DNA of 64,000 nucleotides from Lancefieldella parvula DSM 20469 (GCF_000024225.1 NC_013203.1:1364001-1428000), one strand, 5' to 3'; positions 34,802 through 44,034 are shown, numbered from the stretch's first letter. Notes: a model not told the origin generated them from the letters alone. Numbers and translations: made by a program.

Positions 34802-34887
34802 AAGCGTCTCCTAGCTGCGAATGTAGTGTTGTCGGGTGGAGAGCAACTTGCGCGCAAAGCGCCAGCGAACTACTCGACAGGTGGGGC

Positions 34888-34910
34888 TTCTCGCCAGATA
34901 GCGAGAAGAA
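34888..34910. repeat. Inverted TTCTCGC / GCGAGAA dyad upstream of glmM
   Basis: TTCTCGCCAGATAGCGAGAA forms a 7-bp stem with a 6-nt loop, built from the window-wide motif and its complement. It lies in the leader or promoter region of glmM, without a T tail. It then runs into AGAACGTGCGG, which also occurs after the motif near 25612. Confidence 0.6.
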
Positions 34911-34965
34911 CGTGCGGACTGAAGCGGTTATGCAAATATGCAAAACACGACCATTTAAAAGTATA

Positions 34966-35002
34966 CAAAAAAGAGACCTGCCGAAAGACGACAGGCCTCC
35001 AT
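34966..35002 (-). terminator. Terminator of rplM-rpsI
   Basis: On the minus strand CCTGTCG pairs with CGGCAGG (one G-U) and is followed by TCTCTTTTTTG, 25 bp after the rpsI stop. Confidence 0.8.
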
Positions 35003-35027
35003 GAGAACATTTTGTGAACGAGCGGCC

Positions 35028-35423
35028 TTAGCGCTTGGAGAACTGAGGACGCTTACGAGCCTTCTTAAGACCGTACTTCTTACGCTCAACCGCACGAGAA
35101 TCGCGGGTGAGGAAGCCAGCCTTCTTAAGGTCTTCACGATACTCGCCGGCCTCAAGCAGAGCACGAGCAATGCCAAGACGAAGAGCACCAGACTGACCGT
35201 TGATGCCGCCACCATCACAATTGGCGAGAACATCAAAACGACCAAGAGTATCAGTAATACGAAGTGGTGCAGTTGCATTGTCTACGAGCTGTTGGCGACC
35301 AAAATACTGAGTTGCCTCGCGACCGTTGACAGTAACTTTACCAGTTCCAGGAATAAGACGAACACGAGCGACGGCCTCTTTACGACGACCGGTGCCGGTA
35401 TAAACAGCGGTGTTATCTGCCAT
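35028..35423 (-). CDS. rpsI: Ribosomal protein S9
   Basis: 131-residue small-subunit protein. [40 protein letters not shown] and the basic end [13 protein letters not shown] (contacting the P-site tRNA) are invariant features. It follows rplM by 3 bp with GGAGGG before ATG, the universal L13-S9 arrangement. Confidence 0.98.
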   Translation of the reverse strand: MADNTAVYTGTGRRKEAVARVRLIPGTGKVTVNGREATQYFGRQQLVDNATAPLRITDTLGRFDVLANCDGGGINGQSGALRLGIARALLEAGEYREDLKKAGFLTRDSRAVERKKYGLKKARKRPQFSKR

Positions 35424-35426
35424 CGT

Positions 35427-35867
35427 TTAGCCCTCCAGCTCAATCTTAACGGGATTCTGTGCAGCATGTGGGTGTTCAGCACCAGCATAAACCTTAAGCT
35501 TCATACCCTGCTTACGACCAAGGGTGGTCTTTGGAAGCATGCCCTTAACAGCGTGCTCAATAACACGCTCTGGGTGCTTCTCCATAGCCTCCTTGAAGGA
35601 TTCAAACTTCAAACCACCAAGGTAACCGGAATGACGCCAGTACTCTTTATGGTCTGCCTTTACGCCAGTAAGAACCACTTTATCTGCATTAATGATGACT
35701 ACAAAGTCACCAGTATCAGCGTTTGGCGTGTACTGTGGCTTATTCTTACCACGAAGAATCATGGCAGCCTTTGTAGCCAGACGACCGAGCGTTGCGCCCT
35801 CAGCGTCGATGAGCACCCACTTGCGCTCGACTTCGCCAGCCTTGGCAAACTGAGTCGACTTCTTCAC
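35427..35867 (-). CDS. rplM: Ribosomal protein L13
   Basis: 146-residue large-subunit protein with [36 protein letters not shown] and [20 protein letters not shown]. The start is GTG at 35867, with GGAGGAG upstream. First gene of the rplM-rpsI pair; a leader of about 80 nt precedes it. Confidence 0.98.
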   Translation of the reverse strand: MKKSTQFAKAGEVERKWVLIDAEGATLGRLATKAAMILRGKNKPQYTPNADTGDFVVIINADKVVLTGVKADHKEYWRHSGYLGGLKFESFKEAMEKHPERVIEHAVKGMLPKTTLGRKQGMKLKVYAGAEHPHAAQNPVKIELEG

Positions 35868-36238
35868 TTGACTCCTCCTACGAATTACGAGATGACAACC
35901 CCTGGACGGGCTATCTATGCTTTTTCTTGTCAGAGATTACGGGGCTCTGTGGAAAAGCCTTAAAAGTATACTCCACTCTTTAGCAGTTGTATGCGGGAAT
36001 TTTTGTTGCTTCACGAATGCAACAATTCATTCAAATTTGATGTTTTTATTCACATACCAAACCACTTACCGAAGTAAGCTGACCGCTTGTCGTGACATTG
36101 TATATTTTTTGTTCCAGTTTTTGTTTTATCACAACATAAACCGTGCTCAAGATCTTATGTTTAACATATATACATCCCTTTTTGAGGTGCATTGTAATTT
36201 GTCTAAAACAACTAAACCTACGATAGTGGGAGGAAACA
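35868..36238. other. Divergent intergenic region rplM / esterase
   Basis: No gene in this 371-bp gap. On the minus strand TATACT (about 35968-35973) is a likely -10 for rplM, with a weak -35. The right part is strongly AT-rich and marks the change of base composition toward the right half of the window. Confidence 0.5.
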
Positions 36239-37264
36239 ATGACAGATTTAAATGCTGTAATGAAATTACAAAATCCTTCTAAACCAACAAACACATACCA
36301 TGCAAAACATATGCGGATTAATTTAGCTTTTTTGATTTCAACGATATTCTTACTAGCCATTCCTTTTTATGGCTGCACTCCAGCAAATCAAAATAGTTCA
36401 CAAAACAATGAACCAACACAGCAATCTAACACACAAAATGATAAAAACGATGCAGTTCCAAAGGGCACTGTTAAAGCCACATCGTTTTACTCGCCAACAC
36501 TTGGCTTAGATTGGAATTATGATGTCTACCTCCCCGCAGATTATGACTCTAATCCAAATAAAACCTATCCAGTAATTTATATGCTGCACGGATTATACGG
36601 TAATCACCGAAATTTACTTGAACGCTTTGATTCCTCAGCAATGCTTGACAATGCTATCCAATCTACTGGTCAGAGTGCCATTGTTGTTTTTGTCGATGGC
36701 TTTAATAGCTTCTATATTGATTCTGCTGACCGTGGACTCAAAATGGAATCCGCCATCATGAACGATTTAATACCTTACATTGAAAGCACTTATCGTGTTT
36801 CTAAAGACCAAAAAGATCACGCTATTGGTGGTATTTCTATGGGCGGTTACGGTGCTGCTCGTTTTGTATTGCACCATTCCGACTACTTTAGTAAAGGTAT
36901 TTTGATTTCTCCTTCCGTTTGGACAAAACTGGCAGACGATAACGCTATTTACCAGTCTCAACATGCTTTTAGTGATGGAGTTAAAAATTGGTCATGGGAG
37001 CTCTACAATCAGCTTTTCCCTAGTCAATATATTAACGATGTTGATCCAACTAAGGTTTCGTTCTTTGTAGCTTCTACATCTGACGATGGTGTAGTCCCCA
37101 TAGCAGATGTCAATTCCTTTGTTGAACAACTTAAAAACGCTGGCATCAGTGTTGAATATCAACAAGACACAGGAGACAATCACAACTGGAATTACTGGTC
37201 TAGAGTTGCTCCAACAGCATATACCTGGGCACTTAATCAATTTAAGTCTACAAATAATAAATAA
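36239..37264 (+). CDS. Secreted alpha/beta-hydrolase (esterase D-like family)
   Basis: 341-residue exported esterase. GGAGGAAACA precedes the ATG, giving an unusually long n-region before the hydrophobic segment (MRINLAFLISTIFLLAIPFY) and a possible lipid-modified C46 (FYGC is a poor lipobox). A Ser/Asn/Gln-rich linker follows. The domain has VIYMLHGLYGNHRN, the nucleophile elbow GGISMGGYG (Ser near 200) and a late DNHNWNYW that supplies the His. Relatives include antigen-85-like and feruloyl esterases, so the substrate is open. The gene is more AT-rich than its left neighbours. Confidence 0.82.
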   Translation: MTDLNAVMKLQNPSKPTNTYHAKHMRINLAFLISTIFLLAIPFYGCTPANQNSSQNNEPTQQSNTQNDKNDAVPKGTVKATSFYSPTLGLDWNYDVYLPADYDSNPNKTYPVIYMLHGLYGNHRNLLERFDSSAMLDNAIQSTGQSAIVVFVDGFNSFYIDSADRGLKMESAIMNDLIPYIESTYRVSKDQKDHAIGGISMGGYGAARFVLHHSDYFSKGILISPSVWTKLADDNAIYQSQHAFSDGVKNWSWELYNQLFPSQYINDVDPTKVSFFVASTSDDGVVPIADVNSFVEQLKNAGISVEYQQDTGDNHNWNYWSRVAPTAYTWALNQFKSTNNK

Positions 37265-37363
37265 CGATGAATTAGACGGGTTTCTCGACAAATTCTGGGA
37301 GTATCATCAAATAGACAAAGTATGACCGCGCGTTTACTCCAGTAAGTCATTCGAGGAGCAACT

Positions 37364-38302
37364 ATGCCCAGCATCTATACTGTTACGCTCAACCCTGCTC
37401 TAGACAAGACTGTTCATGTTCAAAACTTTACATTTGACCAGGTAAACCGTATCAACTGGCTCAGACGAGACGCTGGTGGTAAGGGTATTAACGTCTCCAA
37501 AGTCATTGCAAAACTTGGTGGAGAGTCAACTGCCATTGCTGTTCTCGCTGGCCAAACCGGACAATGGATTGCAAACGCTCTTGACGAGAATAACATCAAG
37601 GTCCATGCAATTACTGTTCCTGGAGAAACGCGCACCAATCTTAAGGTTGTTGATGCCGAGGGCGGCACCAATACCGACATCAACGAACCTGGCCCCGAGG
37701 TCACCGACAGCATACTTGACCAGGCACTTGTTGATGTTGTCTCCAAGACTTCCGCTGGCGATATCGTAGTTCTTTCTGGCAGCCTCCCCCGCGGAGCTTC
37801 CACTAACACATACGGTCGTTGGACGCGTGCTCTACGTGACGCCGGGCTGAAGGTTTATCTGGACGCCGATGGTGCAGCGCTTTCAGCAGGTCTTGAGCAG
37901 AAACCATACTTCACCAAGCCAAATGATCATGAGCTCTCCGCCATGCTGGGCCGTGAGCTTACCGACGTGAACGCGATTGCCACAGCCGCATCCGAGATTG
38001 TCGCTGGCGGCATCGACACTGTCTGCGTTTCTATGGGAGGCAACGGTGCCGTCTATGCTACGACCAACGAAGTTTGGTATGCAGGTCCAGTAAAAGTCAA
38101 GGTAGGAAGCACTGTCGGTGCCGGTGACTCCGTTGTGGCAGCGTTCGCCTTTGCAGATGCACAGGGTCTCTCGACAGAAGACGCACTGCGACTGGCCATG
38201 GCCACGGGTGCTGCAAACGTCATGGAGAGCGGAACTCAAGCGGCAGAGCGCTCGGTTGTGGATTCGCTTATCAAGAAAGTCCAGTTCACGCGCCTGCGCT
38301 AG
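37364..38302 (+). CDS. fruK: 1-phosphofructokinase (PfkB family)
   Basis: 312-residue sugar-phosphate kinase, most likely fructose-1-P to fructose-1,6-bisphosphate. Typical start IYTVTLNPALDKTVHVQNF, then DAGGKGINVSKVIAKLGGES, ETRTNLKVVD, and VGAGDSVVAAF with the catalytic Asp near 254. GAGGAG precedes ATG. No fructose PTS genes or fru regulator are adjacent, so tagatose-6-P kinase activity is a possible alternative. It would complement the surface fructanase encoded at 44-48 kb. Confidence 0.86.
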   Translation: MPSIYTVTLNPALDKTVHVQNFTFDQVNRINWLRRDAGGKGINVSKVIAKLGGESTAIAVLAGQTGQWIANALDENNIKVHAITVPGETRTNLKVVDAEGGTNTDINEPGPEVTDSILDQALVDVVSKTSAGDIVVLSGSLPRGASTNTYGRWTRALRDAGLKVYLDADGAALSAGLEQKPYFTKPNDHELSAMLGRELTDVNAIATAASEIVAGGIDTVCVSMGGNGAVYATTNEVWYAGPVKVKVGSTVGAGDSVVAAFAFADAQGLSTEDALRLAMATGAANVMESGTQAAERSVVDSLIKKVQFTRLR

Positions 38303-38309
38303 CACTTTT

Positions 38310-38383
38310 GAATTGCTACCAAGCTGCTTCTAGCTTACCTTGCTTAAATTGCTACCAGACTACTTCTAGTCTACCTTACCTAA
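38310..38383. repeat. Two tandem 37-bp units with covarying hairpins
   Basis: Unit 1 (38310-38346) contains AAGCT-GCTTCT-AGCTT; unit 2 (38347-38383) contains AGACT-ACTTCT-AGTCT. The flanking sequence (ATTGCTACC before, TACCTT after) is shared, and the stem differences are compensatory. The units lead directly into the second 113-bp repeat. Confidence 0.7.
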
Positions 38384-38495
38384 AAAGTGCAAAGAATCTG
38401 TTTTTTGGACACAGATTCTTTGAGAAAATCAGGCAAATCCACAGATTCTTTGATGTTTCCAGGCAAAAGCTACCGATTCTTTAAAGAAATCAGGC
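38383..38495. repeat. 113-bp dispersed repeat, copy 2
   Basis: Same length and orientation as 1564-1676. Here the inverted repeat is perfect: CAAAGAATCTGT (38389-38400) against ACAGATTCTTTG. Three degenerate 30-bp units follow. It sits between the convergent fruK and patatin genes. Confidence 0.85.
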
Positions 38496-38545
38496 ACTTA
38501 TAGCGTCACTCAAAAATACCTACAGTTACTCAGAGATATACACCT

Positions 38546-39532
38546 CTACTCAATAAAACTTTTAATCTCTTCAAGGCGATCAAGGGCAACTTTGCGACCC
38601 GTCAAGTACAAAGACAGCAGGGCTTCACCGGACTTCTCGTTAACTTTAACCTCAACTGGCTCAGGCGGCTCAAGCACCAATACTCTGCCCTCATTCTGCA
38701 ATTCAAAGAGCTGTTTTCTCTGATCCATATAACGCTCAGAGCGAGAAGCCAATGCAGCTTCATAATATGGATATGCCGTATAAAACTGCGAACGAATAGC
38801 AATCTGCTCATTCATATCAGTTTTTACGTAATCGTGATCCTGCGTAACAATGACCAGCGCTTTCTTTGCAGGTTTATGGTCAGGTATAACAACAGGATAC
38901 TCAGCTTGGCCATCTGGTAAACCAAGCGCCGCTGCAAAGGGAATTGAATCAGTTGTCCCACCATCAAGATAACGATGACCGTCGAGTTCTACCATACGAG
39001 AAACCGTTGGCATCGAAGCTGAAGCTTGAACCATCTTAATATCATCTGGCAGACTTTTTACATGCAGATATGCTGGAGTTCCAAACGTAACGTCTGACGC
39101 AACAGCATACATTTGCATAGGATTTGAATTGAACGCTTCGTTATCACAGGGATCAAGATGATTCTGGATTTCTTCGTACATAAACTCGCCGCCAGCGATG
39201 TTTCCCGTTGTAACTAGCGAACGAAACGACATAAATCGAGGATCATCTCTAAATGCCAGCATGATGCGCATAGCACGGCCAATTTGCTTTGATTTGAAAC
39301 TCACAGAATTAATAGCACCAGCAGAAGTTCCCCATACACTTTCAAAGTTTGTAACGCCCTTCTCGCGAAGTACATCCAAAACGCCAGCAGTAAAAATACC
39401 TCGGTAGCTACCGCCTTCCAAAATAAGCGCGGTAGATGAAGTATTTTGATTTTTGCTCAAAGACGTACCGTCCAAAGCTTCATTGTTTGCGACGTCTTTA
39501 TGCAATAACTTTGTATCATGCTGACTTACCAT
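38546..39532 (-). CDS. Patatin-like phospholipase
   Basis: 328-residue lipid acyl hydrolase. The start at 39532 is chosen because TTGGAGG precedes this ATG; the upstream in-frame ATG at 39544 overlaps it. It has the oxyanion loop LEGGSYRGIFTAGVLD, nucleophile GTSAGA and catalytic Asp in LDGGTTDSIP, the Ser-Asp dyad of patatins. No signal peptide is seen, so it is cytoplasmic or released otherwise. The YjjU-type bacterial branch fits the length. Substrate not predictable. Confidence 0.88.
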   Translation of the reverse strand: MVSQHDTKLLHKDVANNEALDGTSLSKNQNTSSTALILEGGSYRGIFTAGVLDVLREKGVTNFESVWGTSAGAINSVSFKSKQIGRAMRIMLAFRDDPRFMSFRSLVTTGNIAGGEFMYEEIQNHLDPCDNEAFNSNPMQMYAVASDVTFGTPAYLHVKSLPDDIKMVQASASMPTVSRMVELDGHRYLDGGTTDSIPFAAALGLPDGQAEYPVVIPDHKPAKKALVIVTQDHDYVKTDMNEQIAIRSQFYTAYPYYEAALASRSERYMDQRKQLFELQNEGRVLVLEPPEPVEVKVNEKSGEALLSLYLTGRKVALDRLEEIKSFIE

Positions 39533-39775
39533 GAGTACCTCCAAAGCGTTAACTCAAGTGTACCCAACAATTAACTCAACCTACTCTTGTGTTTTTATTT
39601 CTGCACATTTTAATTTTTTTCATCACAAAAAAGCAGGTAAACTACTACGCAACTGAAAGTTGACAAATTTCCAATCACACTTGGTGGCAAGCAACTGAGT
39701 CTTTTCTTACAGTAAAATCATCACATGTGAATCCGATTCAATACTTCAATCCATCATTGATAGAAAGGAACAACC

Positions 39776-40870
39776 ATGTTACTGAGCGAGAAAATCATGA
39801 GCCTCAGAAAGCGGAATGGTTGGTCACAAGAAGAACTTGCACGACAGCTTAATGTTTCAAGACAGTCCGTTTCCAAATGGGAGTCTATGGCTTCCATGCC
39901 AGATATTCAAAAGATAATGACTATGAGTGAGCTCTTTGGTGTCTCAACCGACTATCTGCTTAAAGATGAAATGGAAGATCTCCCTGCAACTGCAGCATCT
40001 TTAGACTCTGCAGAAACCTCAAGTGAGAGTGCTACTCCCGAATCTTCTTCACAAACTAATGAGAAAGACAACTACTCCTCCACAAAGATTAAAGTTTCTC
40101 TGGATCTAGCAACGGAATATTTGGATACTATTGAAAAGACATCTCGTACAACAGCCTTTGCCGTTATGCTCTTTATCTTAGGTCCTGCGATTCTTGGGTC
40201 GCTTGCCACCTACGGAAAAACTCAAACAGATTTTAATCTCGCGATTATCAATTCAGGTGCACTCAATACATCCAACCTTCTTAACATCATAGGTGTTTCT
40301 ATTATGATGCTCTGCATTGCAGCTGGTGTAGGCCTTCTGATTTTACAGAACGTAAAACTTTCACCATTCAAAGAACTTAAAGAAAATACCCTTGATCTGC
40401 AATATGGTGTTGAGGCAGCTGTTAAGCGACGCGCTGAATCTACAAAGTCCCTGCGCTCTTTTCAGCAAGCTGCTGGAGTTTGTCTTACTATTCTGAGCTC
40501 TATCCCTTTTGTTATCGCATCGTATTTTGAAACTGGTCTTTACTTCTCAATAGGATTTTTTATCGCCATGTTCATGGTTGCTTTTGGGGTCTTTTTGCTC
40601 GTTAATTCTGGTATTGTCAAAAGTAGCTACAATGTTCTTCTCCAAGAAGATGACTATTCAAATAGCGAGAAAATCTCCAAAAATAAACAAAAGTCTATCT
40701 ACGCCCAGTATAAGCAATATACGCAAGCTTACTATGTAGTTATCACACTCATGTATCTTGGCTATAGCTTTATTACCTATGACTGGGGTAGGAGCTGGAT
40801 CATTTGGCCTCTCTCTGCACTTCTCTACCACGCTGTCATTAGTGTTTTAGGTGCATTTAAAAAGAAATAA
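39776..40870 (+). CDS. Membrane-anchored XRE-type regulator
   Basis: 364-residue protein. Residues 5-65 form a helix-turn-helix (IMSLRKRNGWSQEELARQLN, VSRQSVSKWESMASMPDI). A Ser/Glu-rich linker follows, then about five hydrophobic helices (AFAVMLFILGPAILGSLATY, IIGVSIMMLCIAAGVGLLIL, FSIGFFIAMFMVAFGVFLLV and others) with a charged cytoplasmic loop. Such proteins regulate genes directly from the membrane, often in response to envelope signals. GAAAGGA precedes ATG. Its target is unknown. Confidence 0.82.
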   Translation: MLLSEKIMSLRKRNGWSQEELARQLNVSRQSVSKWESMASMPDIQKIMTMSELFGVSTDYLLKDEMEDLPATAASLDSAETSSESATPESSSQTNEKDNYSSTKIKVSLDLATEYLDTIEKTSRTTAFAVMLFILGPAILGSLATYGKTQTDFNLAIINSGALNTSNLLNIIGVSIMMLCIAAGVGLLILQNVKLSPFKELKENTLDLQYGVEAAVKRRAESTKSLRSFQQAAGVCLTILSSIPFVIASYFETGLYFSIGFFIAMFMVAFGVFLLVNSGIVKSSYNVLLQEDDYSNSEKISKNKQKSIYAQYKQYTQAYYVVITLMYLGYSFITYDWGRSWIIWPLSALLYHAVISVLGAFKKK

Positions 40871-40884
40871 CAGAGCATGAATAC

Positions 40885-40920
40885 ACGCCCTGTTGGTTTA
40901 GAAATATACCAACAGGGCGT
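40885..40920. terminator. Bidirectional hairpin between convergent genes
   Basis: ACGCCCTGTTGGT and ACCAACAGGGCGT form a perfect 13-bp stem with a 10-nt loop. No clear T tail on either strand, but the position between convergent genes supports termination. Confidence 0.65.
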
Positions 40921-40972
40921 AAATTTAATCTACCGTCTTATTTAATATGTTTATGTGCGAATTGCCACACCA

Positions 40973-42067
40973 TCACAACACTTCGTGGAGACGGAATTTC
41001 TGCCATGGTTGTAAGGTATCAATCAAAAAGTGCTCTTCGTCTGGAATATGACCAACAACATTTGTTTTACCAGTATTAATCATATCCGTTCGAGCAATTT
41101 GCATCTCTCCTGCGTAATGGCCATAGAGGCTGCTTTCAATAATAACGTCCCCTCGACGAATAGTAGAAGGTGCATTAAATACGTCAAAGGTATGTTCCTT
41201 ATACTTCACACGACTCTGAGATGAACGAATTAGGTTGTCAGAAACATCTCCCCTATTACAGTGAAGTTCCTCAAGTACAATGCTCTTCTCGACAGATGGA
41301 ATGGTATCCACAAGCTTCACACCAAAGCTCACCAGGTCATGCGGTAAGGACTTTATTTTTTCAAACTCAGATTCTGTAGCAAAACAGTTAGAAATAATGA
41401 CGTCGTCAATAGTTCCCATTGAAATATAGTGTTCCACCTGCAGGTGCATAGGCATGTGTCGATGCATCTCTAGTGTAGGAAGACCTTCGGTCACCGGCCA
41501 TGGGCCAAACGAATTTTGAGCCTGACTGGTCACAAATGCTGCAGTATTAATCCCATACTTTGTGAAACGCTCAGTGCAACGGTTAAAAAATTCAAGGCCC
41601 AATCCAGAATAGCCATGAGGATAAAAGTTATGACAACCAATAAGCTTATTTTTATTTGGTTGGTATTTCATTATGGTGTCAAGATAGTCCACGTCATTGC
41701 TCATGTTAAGCTCAACAAATAATCCTTCTGGATTAAACGTCATAAAAGACTCTTCTTTACCAGTAAACCCTAAATCAAGCCTAAAGCCGTCTGCACCAAT
41801 CTCTTTAAAGAAAGAAAGATTGTCATATGAAATTCCAAGCTCTTTAAAAACTCTTGGATTGACATCAACGATAATCTCAAAGCCAAGACGATGCGCATGT
41901 GCATTGATATCAGAAAACTTCTGCACAATAGCTTCTTTAGTGTCCTGAACCGAAAGAAGACAACTAAAAATGCGAGAAAATCCAGCACTAGCTGCTCGAT
42001 CTAAATATGCAAGAATATCCTCTTTTGTACTCTTTTCAGGATAAATTGAAATTCCAAGGCGTTTCAT
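40973..42067 (-). CDS. mupG: MupG-type 6-phospho-N-acetylmuramidase (DUF871)
   Basis: 364-residue cytoplasmic TIM-barrel enzyme of the DUF871/MupG family, which in Staphylococcus cleaves MurNAc-6P-GlcNAc to MurNAc-6P and GlcNAc during cell-wall turnover. MKRLGISIYPEKSTKEDILA, VDVNPRVFKELGI, GADGFRLDLGF and HNFYPHGYSGLG are recognisable. It is the last gene of a PTS operon, which suggests that the PTS imports a muropeptide-derived or similar disaccharide. An intercistronic hairpin separates it from the IIC gene. Confidence 0.85.
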   Translation of the reverse strand: MKRLGISIYPEKSTKEDILAYLDRAASAGFSRIFSCLLSVQDTKEAIVQKFSDINAHAHRLGFEIIVDVNPRVFKELGISYDNLSFFKEIGADGFRLDLGFTGKEESFMTFNPEGLFVELNMSNDVDYLDTIMKYQPNKNKLIGCHNFYPHGYSGLGLEFFNRCTERFTKYGINTAAFVTSQAQNSFGPWPVTEGLPTLEMHRHMPMHLQVEHYISMGTIDDVIISNCFATESEFEKIKSLPHDLVSFGVKLVDTIPSVEKSIVLEELHCNRGDVSDNLIRSSQSRVKYKEHTFDVFNAPSTIRRGDVIIESSLYGHYAGEMQIARTDMINTGKTNVVGHIPDEEHFLIDTLQPWQKFRLHEVL

Positions 42068-42083
42068 ATTCCACCTTCTCTAA

Positions 42084-42126
42084 AGATACGGCCTCGATGA
42101 CAAATCTGTACATCAAAGCCGTATCT
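42084..42126 (-). promoter_or_regulatory. Intercistronic hairpin between PTS IIC and mupG
   Basis: AGATACGGC and GCCGTATCT form a perfect 9-bp stem with a 25-nt loop and no T tail. It may stabilise or process the mRNA, lowering mupG output relative to the transporter. Confidence 0.45.
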
Positions 42127-42157
42127 ATCGCACCTATATAATTACTCTATTCACATA

Positions 42158-43444
42158 TTATGCATTCTGCTCTTGAGAGAGATTCTGTTTATCCCAAACT
42201 TTTACGAATGGATAATAAATCAAAATTGAAACTAAAATCAAAACAATACTCAAAATAATAGCTCGGAAATCTCCACCAGTCGCAAGATATGCACCAATAG
42301 GTCCTGGAAGTGTCCAAGGGGCGTTAACTGATACGCGATTTACCAGACCAAGCACTGTTGCAAACCAAGATATAACTCCACACACAACAGGTGTAAGCAC
42401 AAAAGGAATTGCAAGGGTAACATTCAAAACAATAGGAGCACCAAAAATAATTGGCTCATTGATGTTAAAGAGCGCCGGGAAAAATGCAATGCGACCAAGA
42501 TCTTTTGCATACTTAGACTTACAAACAGTTACCAGCAAAATTGCAAGTCCAATTGTTGTACCAGCACCACCAATGAAAATGAACCATTGATAGAACGGCT
42601 CCGCACTAATCGAAGGAAGTTGAGTTCCTGCAACGCCAGCGGCAACTGCAGTGGTATTTGCCTCAAGCAAAGTAAGCCATAAAGGACGTGCGATTGAACC
42701 AACAATCGAGGCACCATGAATACCAAAGAACCAGAAGAATCCATAGAGCAACGAAATAAGCATAACAGCAGGAAGACTATCAGTTGCATACACAAGAGGC
42801 TTGATGAGAGTGGTAATGGCTGCATTCCAGTTAAATCCAAAGTAATAAGTAATGGAGCCAAAAAGAAGAATAACAAGCAGCGTTGGAGTAAGTGCCTCAA
42901 AAGATCGAGAAACTGATTCAGGCACTTGTTCAGGCATTGTAATCTTAAAGTTAGAGTGCTGTGTAAAACGATAAATATTAACTGCAATAAAAGTTGAAAT
43001 AATACCTACAAAAAGACCTGCAGATCCAAGATTTGCCATAGGAATAACAAAGCCAGTTACACCAGCGTTTGCATCTTTTAACACGTTAACTGGGTTGATG
43101 GTAAGAAGAAAAGCCATAACGGATAGAATCGCGCCAGAAAGCCCGTCTAACTTGAATGATTTAGCAAGACTGTTTCCCATTCCAAAAACGGCATAAAGCG
43201 CCATGATGTACATGGTCATTCGATATGGAAGAAGAATCTTTGCGGCATTTTGAGAAAGGAACTTATAAATTTCCCAATCTTGAGGGATAGGAGGAAACGC
43301 AATAATCAAAAAGAAGGAACCTACGATAATAAGAGGAAGCGCTCCGATAACACCATCTCTTACCGCCAGTAAATACCGATTAGACCCGAGAACGGACATT
43401 GCCGGTCCCAGCTTTTCTTCAAGAAACTTTTGTAACTTCTCCAT
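42158..43444 (-). CDS. PTS EIIC, lactose/cellobiose family
   Basis: 428-residue sugar permease subunit with about ten hydrophobic helices. The conserved substrate-binding segment NINEPIIFGAPIVLN and the N-terminus (VRDGVIGALPLIIVGSFFLI) place it in the Lac/Cel (Chb) superfamily. It works with the IIB encoded 69 bp upstream; a IIA protein is not in this operon and must be shared. The operon partner MupG suggests a MurNAc- or GlcNAc-containing disaccharide, which is inference. GGAAGGGAACAA precedes ATG. Confidence 0.88.
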   Translation of the reverse strand: MEKLQKFLEEKLGPAMSVLGSNRYLLAVRDGVIGALPLIIVGSFFLIIAFPPIPQDWEIYKFLSQNAAKILLPYRMTMYIMALYAVFGMGNSLAKSFKLDGLSGAILSVMAFLLTINPVNVLKDANAGVTGFVIPMANLGSAGLFVGIISTFIAVNIYRFTQHSNFKITMPEQVPESVSRSFEALTPTLLVILLFGSITYYFGFNWNAAITTLIKPLVYATDSLPAVMLISLLYGFFWFFGIHGASIVGSIARPLWLTLLEANTTAVAAGVAGTQLPSISAEPFYQWFIFIGGAGTTIGLAILLVTVCKSKYAKDLGRIAFFPALFNINEPIIFGAPIVLNVTLAIPFVLTPVVCGVISWFATVLGLVNRVSVNAPWTLPGPIGAYLATGGDFRAIILSIVLILVSILIYYPFVKVWDKQNLSQEQNA

Positions 43445-43513
43445 TTGTTCCCTTCCTTCTCACAACGAACGTTAAAAACACTTCTTATAACAATTTCTCA
43501 TAACCTCTTAGCT

Positions 43514-43828
43514 TTACGCATTGCTCTTTCCGAGCAATGCATCAACTTCTTTTAAGATATTTTCAACATTGCAAAAGGCATAGTCTTGAGGAGCAATAAC
43601 TGCAACAGGAATAGCAACGGAATCAGCAATTTGCTTTTTTCTATAAGCTACTTGAGGCCCAAGCAACAACACATCATAGTCAGAAACTCTGTCTTCATAG
43701 CTTGCGGTGCCAACTGCATCAACCTTAATATCCATACTATGTTCTTCTGCATACTTTTCTATCTTTTTCATAAGTAGAGAAGTCGAAATTCCACCTGAAC
43801 ACACAAGAAGAATCTTATAATCAGCCAT
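43514..43828 (-). CDS. PTS EIIB, lactose/cellobiose family
   Basis: 104-residue phosphocarrier. C10 in LLVCSGGISTSLLMKKIEKY is the phosphorylation site of cellobiose-type IIB proteins; the length is standard. It is the first gene of the operon IIB-IIC-mupG, with AAGGAG before the ATG. Confidence 0.9.
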   Translation of the reverse strand: MADYKILLVCSGGISTSLLMKKIEKYAEEHSMDIKVDAVGTASYEDRVSDYDVLLLGPQVAYRKKQIADSVAIPVAVIAPQDYAFCNVENILKEVDALLGKSNA

Positions 43829-43972
43829 AATTTGCTCCTTAAAGCTACTGTAAACATGCTTTAATTTAACACTTGCACTCTAATACGCTTAAGATCTTTC
43901 AAAAGAAATAGGTTATAGGTAGCTATTATTCCGTCAACGTCAAATAACCTGAAAGATACTATTAACATAACA

Positions 43973-44004
43973 ATAGCCCGACTTCATACATGAAATCGGG
44001 CTAT
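43973..44004 (-). terminator. Terminator after the fructanase gene
   Basis: AGCCCGA and TCGGGCT, extended by CTTCA/TGAAA, form a long stem around ACAT. On the minus strand ATTGTTATG follows, a weak tail. Confidence 0.6.
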
Positions 44005-44034
44005 GAAAATCTATACAACAGTTATATTACTACC

